Origin: Cesiribacter sp. SM1
GTDB taxonomy: Bacteria; Bacteroidota; Bacteroidia; Cytophagales; Cyclobacteriaceae
Direction of reading: 5' to 3'
Assembly (NCBI RefSeq): GCF_020178975.1
Contig: NZ_JAHXBU010000091.1
Location: 407,521-471,520 of the forward strand
DNA: 64,000 nt
In this document: piece by piece, positions 56,416 to 64,000 of the stretch
How the letters are laid out: each line of letters starts with the position of its first letter
How positions within the stretch are numbered: the stretch's first letter is position 1
The notes under the pieces: generated by a model
What the model was told of the DNA's origin: nothing
The model's input: the letters and a program-made list of their open reading frames with translations, nothing else
Databases searched by the model: none
Translations under genes and position numbers: made by a program

Positions 56416-56751
56416 TTAAAGTTCAAAGATCTTGTCCATCAGCATCCATTTTTCGCCTGCTGCGGCCCAGGGCAGGGGCTGCTGAAATTTCCACATCAGG
56501 GTTTCCCACTCCAGCACTTTAGGGTTAGCGCTATCCATTGCTTTCTTCTTTTCAAAGCTGAAACTACTGTCTGCTTCCATGATCATAAACAGGCGGTTAG
56601 CCAGGCGGTAAATCTGCATACCGGTGATACCGGCATCCAAAAGGCTCTGCCTGATTTCCGGCCAGATATTACGGTGCCAGAAATCATATTCCGCAATAAG
56701 CTGCGGATCATCTTTCAGGTCCAGCGCAAAACAGAATCTATCCATGCTCAT
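56416..56751 (-). CDS. L-rhamnose/L-fucose mutarotase (RhaM family)
   Basis: A protein of 111 residues (or 109 from the second Met). RFCFALDLKDDPQLIAEYDF, the His26-containing DFWHRNIWPEIRQ and MQIYRLANRLFMIMEAD match the dimeric alpha/beta-barrel RhaM family (COG3254), which interconverts sugar anomers. It lies 117 bases downstream of fucP on the same strand, so L-fucose or L-rhamnose is the probable substrate. It may be cytosolic. Confidence 0.88.
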   Translation of the reverse strand: MSMDRFCFALDLKDDPQLIAEYDFWHRNIWPEIRQSLLDAGITGMQIYRLANRLFMIMEADSSFSFEKKKAMDSANPKVLEWETLMWKFQQPLPWAAAGEKWMLMDKIFEL

Positions 56752-56868
56752 TCTAAAGAATCCATCATGAGAGGCCGATTGCCTAATCTGCCTTAGTGAA
56801 GCAGCCTTTTGTTCTTTTTGACTAACTGCCAGATATAAATATTTAACAGGCCGGCCTGCACCAGCTGC

Positions 56869-58182
56869 TTAGTAGAGCGCTTCGGCCGAACCTTTATGCT
56901 TATGCCTTCCGGCAGCCTCCATCTTTCTTTCCATCAGTGCATATAGTGCAACTACAATAAAGCAGCAAAAGGGCACAAAGAAAGCCAGGTTGATATTCTG
57001 TGCCAGGTCTGAAACATGCCCCTGTACAGCTGTTAAAACTGCACCTCCCAGAATAGCCATGATCAGGCCCGAGCCTCCTATCTTAGTATCATTGCCAAGA
57101 TCGCGGATGCCCAGCCCGTAGATGGTGGGGAACATCAGCGACATACAGCCGGAAACGGCTATAAGCGCATATACCCCTACAAGGCCGCTTCCATAAATGG
57201 CAATCAGGGTAAAAGCAGCAGCAGCCAGGGAAGTGATTAGCAGCAGGTTTCTGGGGCTTACCCACTTCATGAGCCCGGTGAAGATAAAGCGGCAGGCGGC
57301 AAAAAGTACCAGCGCTGCCATGTAGTAAGAGGAGGCACTATCTTCGTTCAGCTGCAGCTCCTGCATTACGTAGCGGATGGTGTAAGACCAGATACCTATC
57401 TGTGCCCCCACATAAAAGAACTGTGCCACCACTGCCCACACCCAATGGGGCGTTCTCACAAGTCTTTTGAATGTCGGCAACAAATCCAGCTCTGAGCCTG
57501 CATCTGAGGCTTTTGGCATTTTCGTAAACTTTACGACCACCCACAGCAGCACCAGGAAAACCGCCACACCCACATAGGGGCCCATTACGGCTGTAAGCTC
57601 TTCGGATTGTATAGCAGCAAGTTGCTCAGCACTCATGCTGCTGCGCTCCTCTGCAGTAGAAAGGTTTAGCTGCGAAAGAATAAATATCTTGCTAAGCAAT
57701 ACCCCCGTAAACGAACCAATGGGATTGAAAGACTGCGCAAGATTTAGGCGGCGGGTGCCGGATGCCTCCGGACCCATGGCTACAATATAAGGGTTAGCGG
57801 CAGTCTCCAGGATGGAGAGTCCGCCGGCCAGGATGAACAGGGCCAGCAAAAAGTGCCAGTAAACCATGGTAATACTGGCCGGGTAAAACATAAGAGAGCC
57901 CAGCACAAACATACCCAGGCCTAAAAGCACCCCTGTTTTATAGCTATACCTTTTTATTAAAATTGCGGCAGGCAGAGCCAGGCAAAAATAAGAACCATAG
58001 AAAGCTACCTGAATCCAGGAGGTCTGAAAATCAGACATGCTCATGATCCGCTTAAAAGCAGACAGGAGTGTGTCTGTCATGTTGTTGGCCAGACCCCAAA
58101 GGAAGAAAAGACTGGTGATGAGAATAAAGGGCCAGGCATTACCCCGCCTGATGAGTGAAGCTTTCTCTTGAATATCTTTCAT
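56869..58182 (-). CDS. fucP: L-fucose:H+ symporter
   Basis: A protein of 437 residues with twelve hydrophobic helices. FILITSLFFLWGLANNMTDT in TM1, SILETAANPYIVAMGPE in TM4-5 and NLAQSFNPIGSFTGVLLSK are hallmarks of the FucP/GluP fucose-galactose-glucose:H+ symporter family of the MFS; the Asn-Met-Asp motif contains the proton-coupling Asp. It imports L-fucose or a related sugar. The mutarotase gene follows in probable operon. Confidence 0.92.
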   Translation of the reverse strand: MKDIQEKASLIRRGNAWPFILITSLFFLWGLANNMTDTLLSAFKRIMSMSDFQTSWIQVAFYGSYFCLALPAAILIKRYSYKTGVLLGLGMFVLGSLMFYPASITMVYWHFLLALFILAGGLSILETAANPYIVAMGPEASGTRRLNLAQSFNPIGSFTGVLLSKIFILSQLNLSTAEERSSMSAEQLAAIQSEELTAVMGPYVGVAVFLVLLWVVVKFTKMPKASDAGSELDLLPTFKRLVRTPHWVWAVVAQFFYVGAQIGIWSYTIRYVMQELQLNEDSASSYYMAALVLFAACRFIFTGLMKWVSPRNLLLITSLAAAAFTLIAIYGSGLVGVYALIAVSGCMSLMFPTIYGLGIRDLGNDTKIGGSGLIMAILGGAVLTAVQGHVSDLAQNINLAFFVPFCCFIVVALYALMERKMEAAGRHKHKGSAEALY

Positions 58183-58240
58183 GATTCAGGTTAAAACAGA
58201 TAAAGCCGCCTTCCAGGCCATCGGCATGCAGCACTACTAA

Positions 58241-58270
58241 ATTATAGGCACCCACATTCGTTTGTGACAA
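58241..58270 (-). promoter_or_regulatory. Possible sigma70-like promoter of fucP
   Basis: On the minus strand TTGTCA (58265-58270) and TATAAT (58241-58246) are separated by 18 bases, with the -10 hexamer about 59 bases before the fucP start. The match is good for a housekeeping-type promoter, though Bacteroidota usually use TTTG/TAnnTTTG elements. Confidence 0.4.
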
Positions 58271-58370
58271 CGGTAGAGTTTGCTATAATTTTGTATTTTA
58301 ACCTTTTTACGAAATAAAAGCAACGCAATTCAGCAGAATAATTACCGGGTTCATGTCTGAAAGTCAGTAC

Positions 58371-58402
58371 CCCGGCAGTAGTTTTTCTGAACTACTGCCG
58401 GG
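58371..58402 (-). terminator. Hairpin downstream of the stressosome operon
   Basis: A perfect 13-bp stem CCCGGCAGTAGTT/AACTACTGCCGGG (58371-58383, 58390-58402) with loop TTTCTG lies about 70 bases after the kinase stop. There is no T-run after the stem on the minus strand, so intrinsic termination is probable but not certain. Confidence 0.6.
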
Positions 58403-58470
58403 CGTTCAACCGCATGCTCCTGTGTATTGCCCTGATGGGAAATAAGCTTTTGCAGACAGGGGCTGCATGG

Positions 58471-59820
58471 CTACAGAACAATTTCTGCGGGCCAGGTAAA
58501 ACAAAAACGGCTGCCCTCCTTCCAGTGCTTTGGGTCTTCTATCCAGATCCTGCCGCCTTTTTCCTGAACTATTTTCTTTACAATAGACAGGCCTATTCCC
58601 GTACTGTCTACACCTTCTACTTTGTGCAGTACAGCAAACATCTTAAAAACTTTATCCCGCTTCTCTTCCGGTATGCCCAAACCATTATCTTCTACATAGT
58701 AGAAGAGCTCGCCATTCTCCATCTGCTCAAAACCAAGTTTTACCCTGCCCTCCTGTTTATCGTTGTATTTGATGGCATTGATCAGCAGATTGCTGAATAC
58801 CTGAAAAATGAAGATCTCTTCAGTGTAGACTAAAGGAAAATCCTGCTCGATCTCGATTCTGAATGTATCAGGCATGGAAAGCCCCTCTGTAAGCTCATGC
58901 AGCATCTTGTTTAGGTCTACCTCTTTTTTATCCATCTCCTCATGGCCTGTGCGGCTGTAGGTGAGAATGTTTTCTATCAGACTTTCCATTTTCTGAAACT
59001 GCCCCCTGAACATAGAGATAATTTCCTGCTGGCTTTTGCCGCGACCCTGTTCTAACAGTTGCACCAAGCCTTTGAGGTTACGGATTGGCCCCTTTAAATC
59101 GTGCGATACGATATGTGCAAACTCATCCAGCTCCTCGTTTCTTTTTAAGAGCAGCTCGTTCTGCTGCGCATAGTCTTTTGAAAGTTTGGTCAGCTTACTG
59201 TTATTCTCCTCGAGCTCGCTGTTTAATGATTGAATTTCCTCGAGCTGCTCCTGCACCTGTGCCTTACTTTGCTTAAGCTCTTCCAGGGTTTTAAGCAGGA
59301 GGTGATTTTGCCGCTTGAGTTCGTCGTATGGCGAAGCGGGGCTGAGCTGGCTGAAATGTTTGCGCCAGCCAGAAAGTATTATGTGGTTGATGGGAGGGTG
59401 ATTAGCCGGAAGGCGCCTGCCAATACGCACGCAGGTGCCGCTCCCCTCTGTGCTGTCAATTTCAAATTTATCCGACAGCCGCTTGCAGTTATAGATGCCC
59501 GTTCGCTGCCCTTCCGGTAAATTACTGATCCTGTTCAGCAGTTCAGCCAGTTTTTCAATACCCGGACCTGCATCGTTTACCACTGCTTCTACATAATACT
59601 GGCCCCCATCTTTAGAAATATAAAAGCCAACCATACCCCCGCGGGCATGCACCAGCGCATTGCGGCATATTTCAGAAACGGCCGTAGCAAACTTTGTCTG
59701 CTCTGTAAAATTCAGGCCCGATATCTCTGCCAGCTGCATGGCCTTCTTATAGGCGATTACCAGATCGAGCTCCCTTTCCAGGGATACTTCAATGATTGGC
59801 TTTTGTACCTTGTCCTCCAT
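58471..59820 (-). CDS. RsbT-like/histidine kinase fusion of the stressosome operon
   Basis: A protein of 449 residues with two GHKL ATPase domains. Residues 1-135 form an RsbT/RsbW-like domain (EICRNALVHARGG N-box, NDAGPGIEKL G1). A coiled-coil stretch (about 165-232) links it to HisKA with phospho-acceptor His240 in VSHDLKGPIRN and a second HATPase domain (NLLINAIKYND N-box, VEDNGLGIPEEKRD G1, STGIGLSIVK G2). The N-terminal domain could be a stressosome partner that drives the C-terminal kinase. It is the last gene and overlaps the RsbX-like gene by 32 bases. The operon therefore outputs to a two-component kinase rather than to RsbU (inference). Confidence 0.88.
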   Translation of the reverse strand: MEDKVQKPIIEVSLERELDLVIAYKKAMQLAEISGLNFTEQTKFATAVSEICRNALVHARGGMVGFYISKDGGQYYVEAVVNDAGPGIEKLAELLNRISNLPEGQRTGIYNCKRLSDKFEIDSTEGSGTCVRIGRRLPANHPPINHIILSGWRKHFSQLSPASPYDELKRQNHLLLKTLEELKQSKAQVQEQLEEIQSLNSELEENNSKLTKLSKDYAQQNELLLKRNEELDEFAHIVSHDLKGPIRNLKGLVQLLEQGRGKSQQEIISMFRGQFQKMESLIENILTYSRTGHEEMDKKEVDLNKMLHELTEGLSMPDTFRIEIEQDFPLVYTEEIFIFQVFSNLLINAIKYNDKQEGRVKLGFEQMENGELFYYVEDNGLGIPEEKRDKVFKMFAVLHKVEGVDSTGIGLSIVKKIVQEKGGRIWIEDPKHWKEGSRFCFTWPAEIVL

Positions 59821-60880
59821 CTGTTTCCGGGTGTTTGCTAACGACTACAGTTACATCATCGGTGCCCCTGCTATGGTCCCTGTACAGGCAGGCAGCTATC
59901 AAAGATAAATCGTGTTTTTGGATCTGTTGATATTTAGATAAATCCCAGCGGGATGTAATGCCATCGGAATGCAAAACTAACAGTTTCCCTCTTTCCCAGC
60001 TTAACTCCTGGTCGTGAATACGGGATGAAATGGTATGACCAACAATGCCATTATAAGACATCAGTGCCCGGGCAGTGCCATCGGGGCCTAAGAGTTTACC
60101 GCTGATATTACCCACACCACAGTAGCGCAGCAACTTTTCCTTTAAGTTGAACTGAAGGGCCATGCTTACAGCTCCCCTTGTTTTTTTTATCTCCTGATGA
60201 ATAAGCTTTAATACCTGCGCCTGGTCTGGCTGTACAACCTTTAGATATGCCGCTATGGCCGCCTCAGCAGCAAGGTGCGCGTCGGGGCCATGCCCCAGGC
60301 CATCCAGCACCAGTATCCTTAACAACTGCTCTGTGGGTTCATATTCAAAATAATACCCATCGCCACAGAGCTTCTCCCCCGGTTTGGGTACAGAAACGGC
60401 AGCTATGGTTGGTGTTTTATCAAACCATAGAGGCAGTTCTTTTGTAAAAAGGCGCGATAAAACAGCGGTACCCACGCCAGGCTGTGAATAGATATCGAAA
60501 GTATCTGAAAGCCGTTTAATGGCTCCCAGCCCTTCGCCTGCAGTTCCGGAAGTAGAGTAGCCATCCTGCAGGGCAAGTCCCATGTTTGTAATGCCGCCGC
60601 CGCCATCCAGGGCAATTATTTCAACACCTGCTTCTTTATTATGATAGAAAGGTTTCCAGAGCAATTCGCGTTTGCGCTGGCCAAACTTGAGTAAGTTAGA
60701 AGCCAGCTCAGCAACTATGATATCCAGACGGCCTATGCGCTCTGCAGAGAATCCTAGTGATTCAGCCTCTTTGGCTATTTCTTTTTTTATCAGGCTAAGA
60801 TAGCTTCGGTCTTCGATACGGTATCGGGTATGAGTGAAAGAGCTACCGTTTCCAGCGGATGATTGTAACGGTTGTTCCAT
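59789..60880 (-). CDS. RsbT-like plus SpoIIE phosphatase fusion (RsbX-like)
   Basis: A protein of 363 residues. Residues 20-150 form an RsbT-like ATPase domain (AELASNLLKFGQRK N-box, LDGGGGITNM G1, GTAGEGLGAIKRLSD). Residues 160-352 are a PP2C/SpoIIE phosphatase with Asp174 (CGDGYY), Asp193 (LDGLGHGPD), Asp306 (HSDGI) and Asp341-Asp342 (TDDVTVVV), all present. RsbX in Bacillus dephosphorylates RsbR and RsbS to reset the stressosome. Here that activity is fused to an RsbT-like domain. It overlaps RsbT by 38 bases and the next gene by 32. Confidence 0.9.
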   Translation of the reverse strand: MEQPLQSSAGNGSSFTHTRYRIEDRSYLSLIKKEIAKEAESLGFSAERIGRLDIIVAELASNLLKFGQRKRELLWKPFYHNKEAGVEIIALDGGGGITNMGLALQDGYSTSGTAGEGLGAIKRLSDTFDIYSQPGVGTAVLSRLFTKELPLWFDKTPTIAAVSVPKPGEKLCGDGYYFEYEPTEQLLRILVLDGLGHGPDAHLAAEAAIAAYLKVVQPDQAQVLKLIHQEIKKTRGAVSMALQFNLKEKLLRYCGVGNISGKLLGPDGTARALMSYNGIVGHTISSRIHDQELSWERGKLLVLHSDGITSRWDLSKYQQIQKHDLSLIAACLYRDHSRGTDDVTVVVSKHPETDGGQGTKANH

Positions 60881-61253
60881 TCCCGGGTGTAGATTGTATA
60901 TCGAAATAATTTACCAGCCGCTTAGCCCCCGGTAATCCCAAACCTAAGCTTTTGTTTGTGGAGAAGCCATCCTGCATGGCTTTTGGAATATCGGCAATAC
61001 CAGGCCCCTGGTCTTTGAAGGTAACCCTGACACCTGTCTGCAGCCGGTCAGTGACCACCTCTATGATTACCTCTCCCTGCCGGGCATAAACCAGAATATT
61101 ACGCACTAACTCACTGGAAGCTGTAATCAGCTTGGTTTGGTTAAGTAGGCTCATGCCAATTTTACTGGCATATTCTTTTAGCCGCTGCCGGAATAAAACT
61201 ACATCCTGTTCAGAAACTATTTTTAAAGTTTCTTTATTCAGGCTGATCATCAT
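60843..61253 (-). CDS. rsbT: RsbT serine/threonine kinase, stressosome switch protein
   Basis: A protein of 136 residues (or 135 from the second Met). The N-box has Glu48 and Asn52 (ASSELVRNILVYARQG), G1 is FKDQGPGIADI (Asp81), and the ATP lid has GLGLPGAKRL (104-112). This is the typical length and motif set of RsbT. It phosphorylates RsbS and RsbR in the stressosome and is then freed to activate a partner. It overlaps rsbS by 20 bases. Confidence 0.93.
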   Translation of the reverse strand: MMISLNKETLKIVSEQDVVLFRQRLKEYASKIGMSLLNQTKLITASSELVRNILVYARQGEVIIEVVTDRLQTGVRVTFKDQGPGIADIPKAMQDGFSTNKSLGLGLPGAKRLVNYFDIQSTPGNGTTVTIIRWKR

Positions 61254-61644
61254 CTTCCTCAGCCTCCCCTATGTCAAATTCGGCTTCTTCCGTTATTTTT
61301 TGCTGCAGTAATTCCATGCCTTTTTCCACATTAAGTGCTGTATACACTCCGGCCAGGGGCAACCCCAGCTCTACAAGTGTAATGGCTACAGCGGGCTGCA
61401 TGCCAACCACCACCGTTTGTGCATCCATTATTTTAGACATGGTAGCAATATTGCCTATGATGCGACCCATAAAAGAATCCACAATGGATACTGCCGATAT
61501 GTCTATCAACACACCCTTCGATTCATGCGCCTGTACTGCATTGATGAGGTCATTCTCCAGGTTGAGGGCCAGGCGGTCGTACATGTCTACCTGAATGGTA
61601 ACCAGCAAAAAATGCCCCATTTTCAAGATTGGTATTCTATCCAT
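61234..61644 (-). CDS. rsbS: RsbS stressosome STAS protein
   Basis: A protein of 136 residues, a single STAS domain. It begins with IPILKMGHFLLVTIQVDMYD, as in Bacillus RsbS. The phosphorylatable Ser57 lies in IDISAVSIVDSFMGR, equivalent to Ser59 of Bacillus RsbS. A short acidic tail of about 18 residues (EAEFDIGEAEEDDDQPE) extends beyond the usual end. RsbS and RsbR form the stressosome core that sequesters RsbT. It overlaps rsbT and follows rsbR by 12 bases. Confidence 0.94.
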   Translation of the reverse strand: MDRIPILKMGHFLLVTIQVDMYDRLALNLENDLINAVQAHESKGVLIDISAVSIVDSFMGRIIGNIATMSKIMDAQTVVVGMQPAVAITLVELGLPLAGVYTALNVEKGMELLQQKITEEAEFDIGEAEEDDDQPE

Positions 61645-61656
61645 CAGCAGACAGGT

Positions 61657-62514
61657 TTATTGTTTTGCTTTGGCTTTAGTAACCACCATCTGCTGCTTGG
61701 TGAAGGCTGAACGTAAGGCAGAAGCCATGGAGGACTTGGTTTGCACTCCGGTTAGATCGATACCAAGGTGCACGATTGTTTGTGCAATTTCAGGACGTAT
61801 ACCACTGATAATGCACTCTGCGCCCATCAGGCGGGTGGCATTAACTGTTTTAATCAGGTGCTGGGCTACCAGGGTGTCTACGGTAGGCACACCGGATATA
61901 TCCAAAATAGCTATGCTGCTGCCGGTGTTAACGATCTCCTGCAGCAGGTTCTCCATGATGATCTGGGTACGCTCACTATCCAGGGTTCCAATAATTGGCA
62001 GGGCCAGTATGCCTTCCCATACCCTGATTACAGGTGTGGATATTTCATTGATTTCGCTGGTCTGGCGAAGAATTACTTCTTCCCTGCCTTTGATAAAGGC
62101 TTCCAGCGTTACCAGGCTCAGGCTATCAAGAAGATCTGATATTCTGATAATTTCCTCTATCAGTGTATTCTGATCAGCCTTCAGTTCATCCTGCAAAACC
62201 TGCACGATTGCTTTTTTCAGGCTTAACACATATACAGCTGTTTCGCGCGGTGTAAAACCGGCATAAGCGCGGGTAATGGAAAGAGAATTCAGAATTTCGA
62301 TTACAGGATAATACTCCTGGGTACTGATATCGGAATAGTTACCGCTTCTAACTGCCTGAATAAATGAATTCAGCAGCTCATCTGACTGCGTATGCAGTTC
62401 ATCGTTCGACATCAAATCTTCTCGTAGTGTAGGATCCTGGATTTGATTTTTTATCCAAGCCTCAAGCACATCGTTTTTGCGCTTACTCAGGACTTCAGAA
62501 GTTTTATTAGCCAT
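61657..62514 (-). CDS. rsbR: RsbR-type stressosome sensor (RsbRD_N plus STAS)
   Basis: A protein of 285 residues. Residues 1-145 are an RsbRD_N-type helical sensor domain (no heme His identified). The C-terminal STAS domain starts near residue 155 (STPVIRVWEGILALPIIGTL). Phosphorylatable Thr177 (IGTLD) and Thr214 (GVPTVDT) correspond to Thr171 and Thr205 of Bacillus RsbRA. A basic C-terminal tail (QQMVVTKAKAKQ) follows. It is the first gene of the five-gene operon. Confidence 0.93.
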   Translation of the reverse strand: MANKTSEVLSKRKNDVLEAWIKNQIQDPTLREDLMSNDELHTQSDELLNSFIQAVRSGNYSDISTQEYYPVIEILNSLSITRAYAGFTPRETAVYVLSLKKAIVQVLQDELKADQNTLIEEIIRISDLLDSLSLVTLEAFIKGREEVILRQTSEINEISTPVIRVWEGILALPIIGTLDSERTQIIMENLLQEIVNTGSSIAILDISGVPTVDTLVAQHLIKTVNATRLMGAECIISGIRPEIAQTIVHLGIDLTGVQTKSSMASALRSAFTKQQMVVTKAKAKQ

Positions 62515-63103
62515 TTATATAAATGTAGATTTTAAGTTATTGCTTTTTAACTACTTCTATGCAATCAGATTTCAGAGAGGATTGGCTGCAAAAAAATTCC
62601 GGGGCCCTTCATGTTGGATAGGAAAAGAAGTCACTAAAAATCATGTAGTACAAGTATAAAGCTTTAAGAGGATATAATGCGTTCTTTTTTAAGAAAACAA
62701 AAAATGCTGATGAAATAAAAAAATTTGATCAGTACTTTGATGAGTGAAGTAACCAGAATACCTGAATCATCACATCCATTTATTTGCTTTTTAAGCCTAA
62801 AATGATCTGGCACACAGGCATTGAACACGTATTGACGCTTGTATGTTTTTTCGTATTGCAACTGCAGCATCAAACCAGCTAAGTGCATTGATCAAAGCTA
62901 TTGCCCGGGAGCATTTGCAGACCTACCGCTCTAATGGGGCTTTGTCCCCATCAAAAGTGTGCATCACAGGTATCAGGGATTTTAACCCTGCTGTGTATGG
63001 GTTTGTTCAAACTACAACAGCTGTTACTACTGATGGTGCCTATGGCAAAGGCTGGTTATGTTTTTTCAATGTAACGCTACCGTAAATAAAGAATCATTTG
63101 CTT
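62515..63103. other. Intergenic region between rsbR and the response regulator
   Basis: A stretch of 589 bases with no supportable gene, tRNA or strong hairpin. It must contain the stressosome promoter; no TTTG/TAnnTTTG pair was convincing. Frames at 62664-62888 and 62843-63085 have no homology cue. Confidence 0.45.
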
Positions 63104-63523
63104 TTACTGACTTACCTTTCGCCCTTCGAGAAGCTCATGTACGGCTTCTTTTTGCAGAGGCTTTACCAGGTATCCCTGTAGTTTGTTTCCAAACGAGGCT
63201 GCTCTTTCTCTGTCTTTGAAATATATAGAGGTGGTGAGCATTACAATGGATACCATACCATAATCTATGCCGCTTGACTCTAATTCTTCCAAAAACTGAA
63301 AACCACTCATCGTCGGCATATTGATATCTAAAAAAACCAGGTCAGGACTTGACACCTTATACGTTGTTGCAGCATAATGCTGATGCATGTACTCCAGTGC
63401 CTGATAGGGGTCATTGATACATATTATCTCATGGGCTACCTGCATACTTTCAAGGAAGCGTTTGTGGAGGAAGCTTGTCATCTCATCATCATCGATGATC
63501 AGAATCTTTTTGATCTTCTTCAT
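63104..63523 (-). CDS. CheY-like single-domain response regulator
   Basis: A protein of 139 residues from the ATG at 63523 (MKKIKKILIIDDDEM); the frame opens earlier at 63586. A single receiver domain with the acidic pocket IDDDE, phospho-acceptor Asp66 in FLDINMPTMSG, Thr in MLTTSIY and Lys in YLVKPLQ. No output domain, as in Bacteroidota Rcp1-like regulators. It lies 590 bases upstream of the stressosome operon on the same strand and could receive phosphate from the fused kinase at its end (inference). Confidence 0.9.
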   Translation of the reverse strand: MKKIKKILIIDDDEMTSFLHKRFLESMQVAHEIICINDPYQALEYMHQHYAATTYKVSSPDLVFLDINMPTMSGFQFLEELESSGIDYGMVSIVMLTTSIYFKDRERAASFGNKLQGYLVKPLQKEAVHELLEGRKVSQ

Positions 63524-63831
63524 AAGAACTAAGTTTAAAAAGGTACAGTTGGAGGCGTTTAACTGTACTGCGTTAACCAAAACCACTCTTAGGAATCAGC
63601 TTAGTATAAATCAGCAAACCTCTCTTAACTCTACAGATTACATGCCACAAAAAGTAGAGTATAATAAATACCTGTTTAACTGCTCTACAGATCCTTTTTT
63701 TTAGTTAAACCAGCTCCAAACATTTTTGGTAAAGACTTTCAGGTTTATCATAATGAAAGGCCATTCTTTAAATGAGAAAGAAAGAACATGCATATGTTTA
63801 TTCCGGATCCCTTTTGAGAAGCCAAAGGCAC
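63524..63831. other. Intergenic region before the 5S gene
   Basis: No gene is seen. It lies between the response-regulator start and the 5S rRNA terminator. Confidence 0.4.
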
Positions 63832-63864
63832 AAAAAAAGCCTCACACTTTGCAGTATGAGGCTT
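63832..63864 (-). terminator. Rho-independent terminator of the rRNA operon
   Basis: On the minus strand the stem AAGCCTCA/TGAGGCTT (63857-63864 with 63837-63844) is followed by seven T residues (complement of 63832-63838). It lies directly after the 5S rRNA 3' end. Confidence 0.92.
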
Positions 63865-63876
63865 GAGGTATAAATG

Positions 63877-63986
<110 letters not shown>

Positions 63987-64000
63987 TTATTTCTTTTGGT

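Noticed and set aside
62843..63085. 80-codon frame between rsbR and the response regulator
   Set aside because: No domain cue and overlap with another non-coding frame on the opposite strand.

Overview
The window looks like chromosome of a Bacteroidota bacterium, probably a Cytophagales/Hymenobacteraceae-type relative (the order is inference). Signs are a TonB-dependent receptor with an N-terminal carboxypeptidase-like domain ending in Phe, several short secreted PepSY-like and TonB-C proteins, few Shine-Dalgarno sequences, many PAS/GAF kinases and a FucP-type sugar symporter. No prophage, transposase, tRNA or CRISPR array was seen. The right edge holds the 3' end of an rRNA operon (5S, minus strand).

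Layout. 1-5.0 kb: small housekeeping and detoxification enzymes (SRPBCC, DoxX, DUF4256, nitrilase, sulfurtransferase, methyltransferase, VOC, PNPOx-like) and a gene remnant. 5.1-10.1 kb: a four-gene unit led by a YtrA-type GntR regulator with a perfect palindromic operator, followed by a slipin, a 7-TM alpha/beta hydrolase and a membrane-anchored MutS-family ATPase. 10.3-24.2 kb: secreted PepSY-like protein, methyltransferases, ACT protein, a large Cache/HAMP/GAF/PAS sensor, a GAF histidine kinase, oxidoreductases, an M28 lipoprotein peptidase and a TonB-C protein. 24.2-35.2 kb: VOC, DoxX and small-protein modules around a GlxA-type AraC regulator, an Ada/AlkA alkylation-repair pair, a flavoprotein with a cysteine-pair-rich tail, two GNATs and an MFS transporter. 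35.9-44 kb: secreted protein, LysR regulator, lipoprotein, ferredoxin-NADP reductase, PepSY-like protein and a 1055-residue GAF/PAS array. 44.2-47.8 kb: an iron-type receptor plus PepSY-TM reductase behind two DtxR/Fur-like boxes. 48.6-56.2 kb: PKD protein, four-PAS kinase and a cytochrome c/HEAT lipoprotein. 56.4-58.2 kb: fucose/rhamnose mutarotase and FucP. 58.4-63.5 kb: a stressosome operon (RsbR, RsbS, RsbT, an RsbT-like/SpoIIE fusion and an RsbT-like/histidine-kinase fusion), with a CheY-like regulator upstream.

The two most interesting systems are the stressosome operon, whose output appears to be rewired to a two-component kinase, and the GntR-slipin-hydrolase-membrane-MutS unit, for which I know no described function. 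A shared 15-base motif with direct repeats suggests that the GlxA-type regulator at 25.7 kb controls two separate VOC/DoxX loci.
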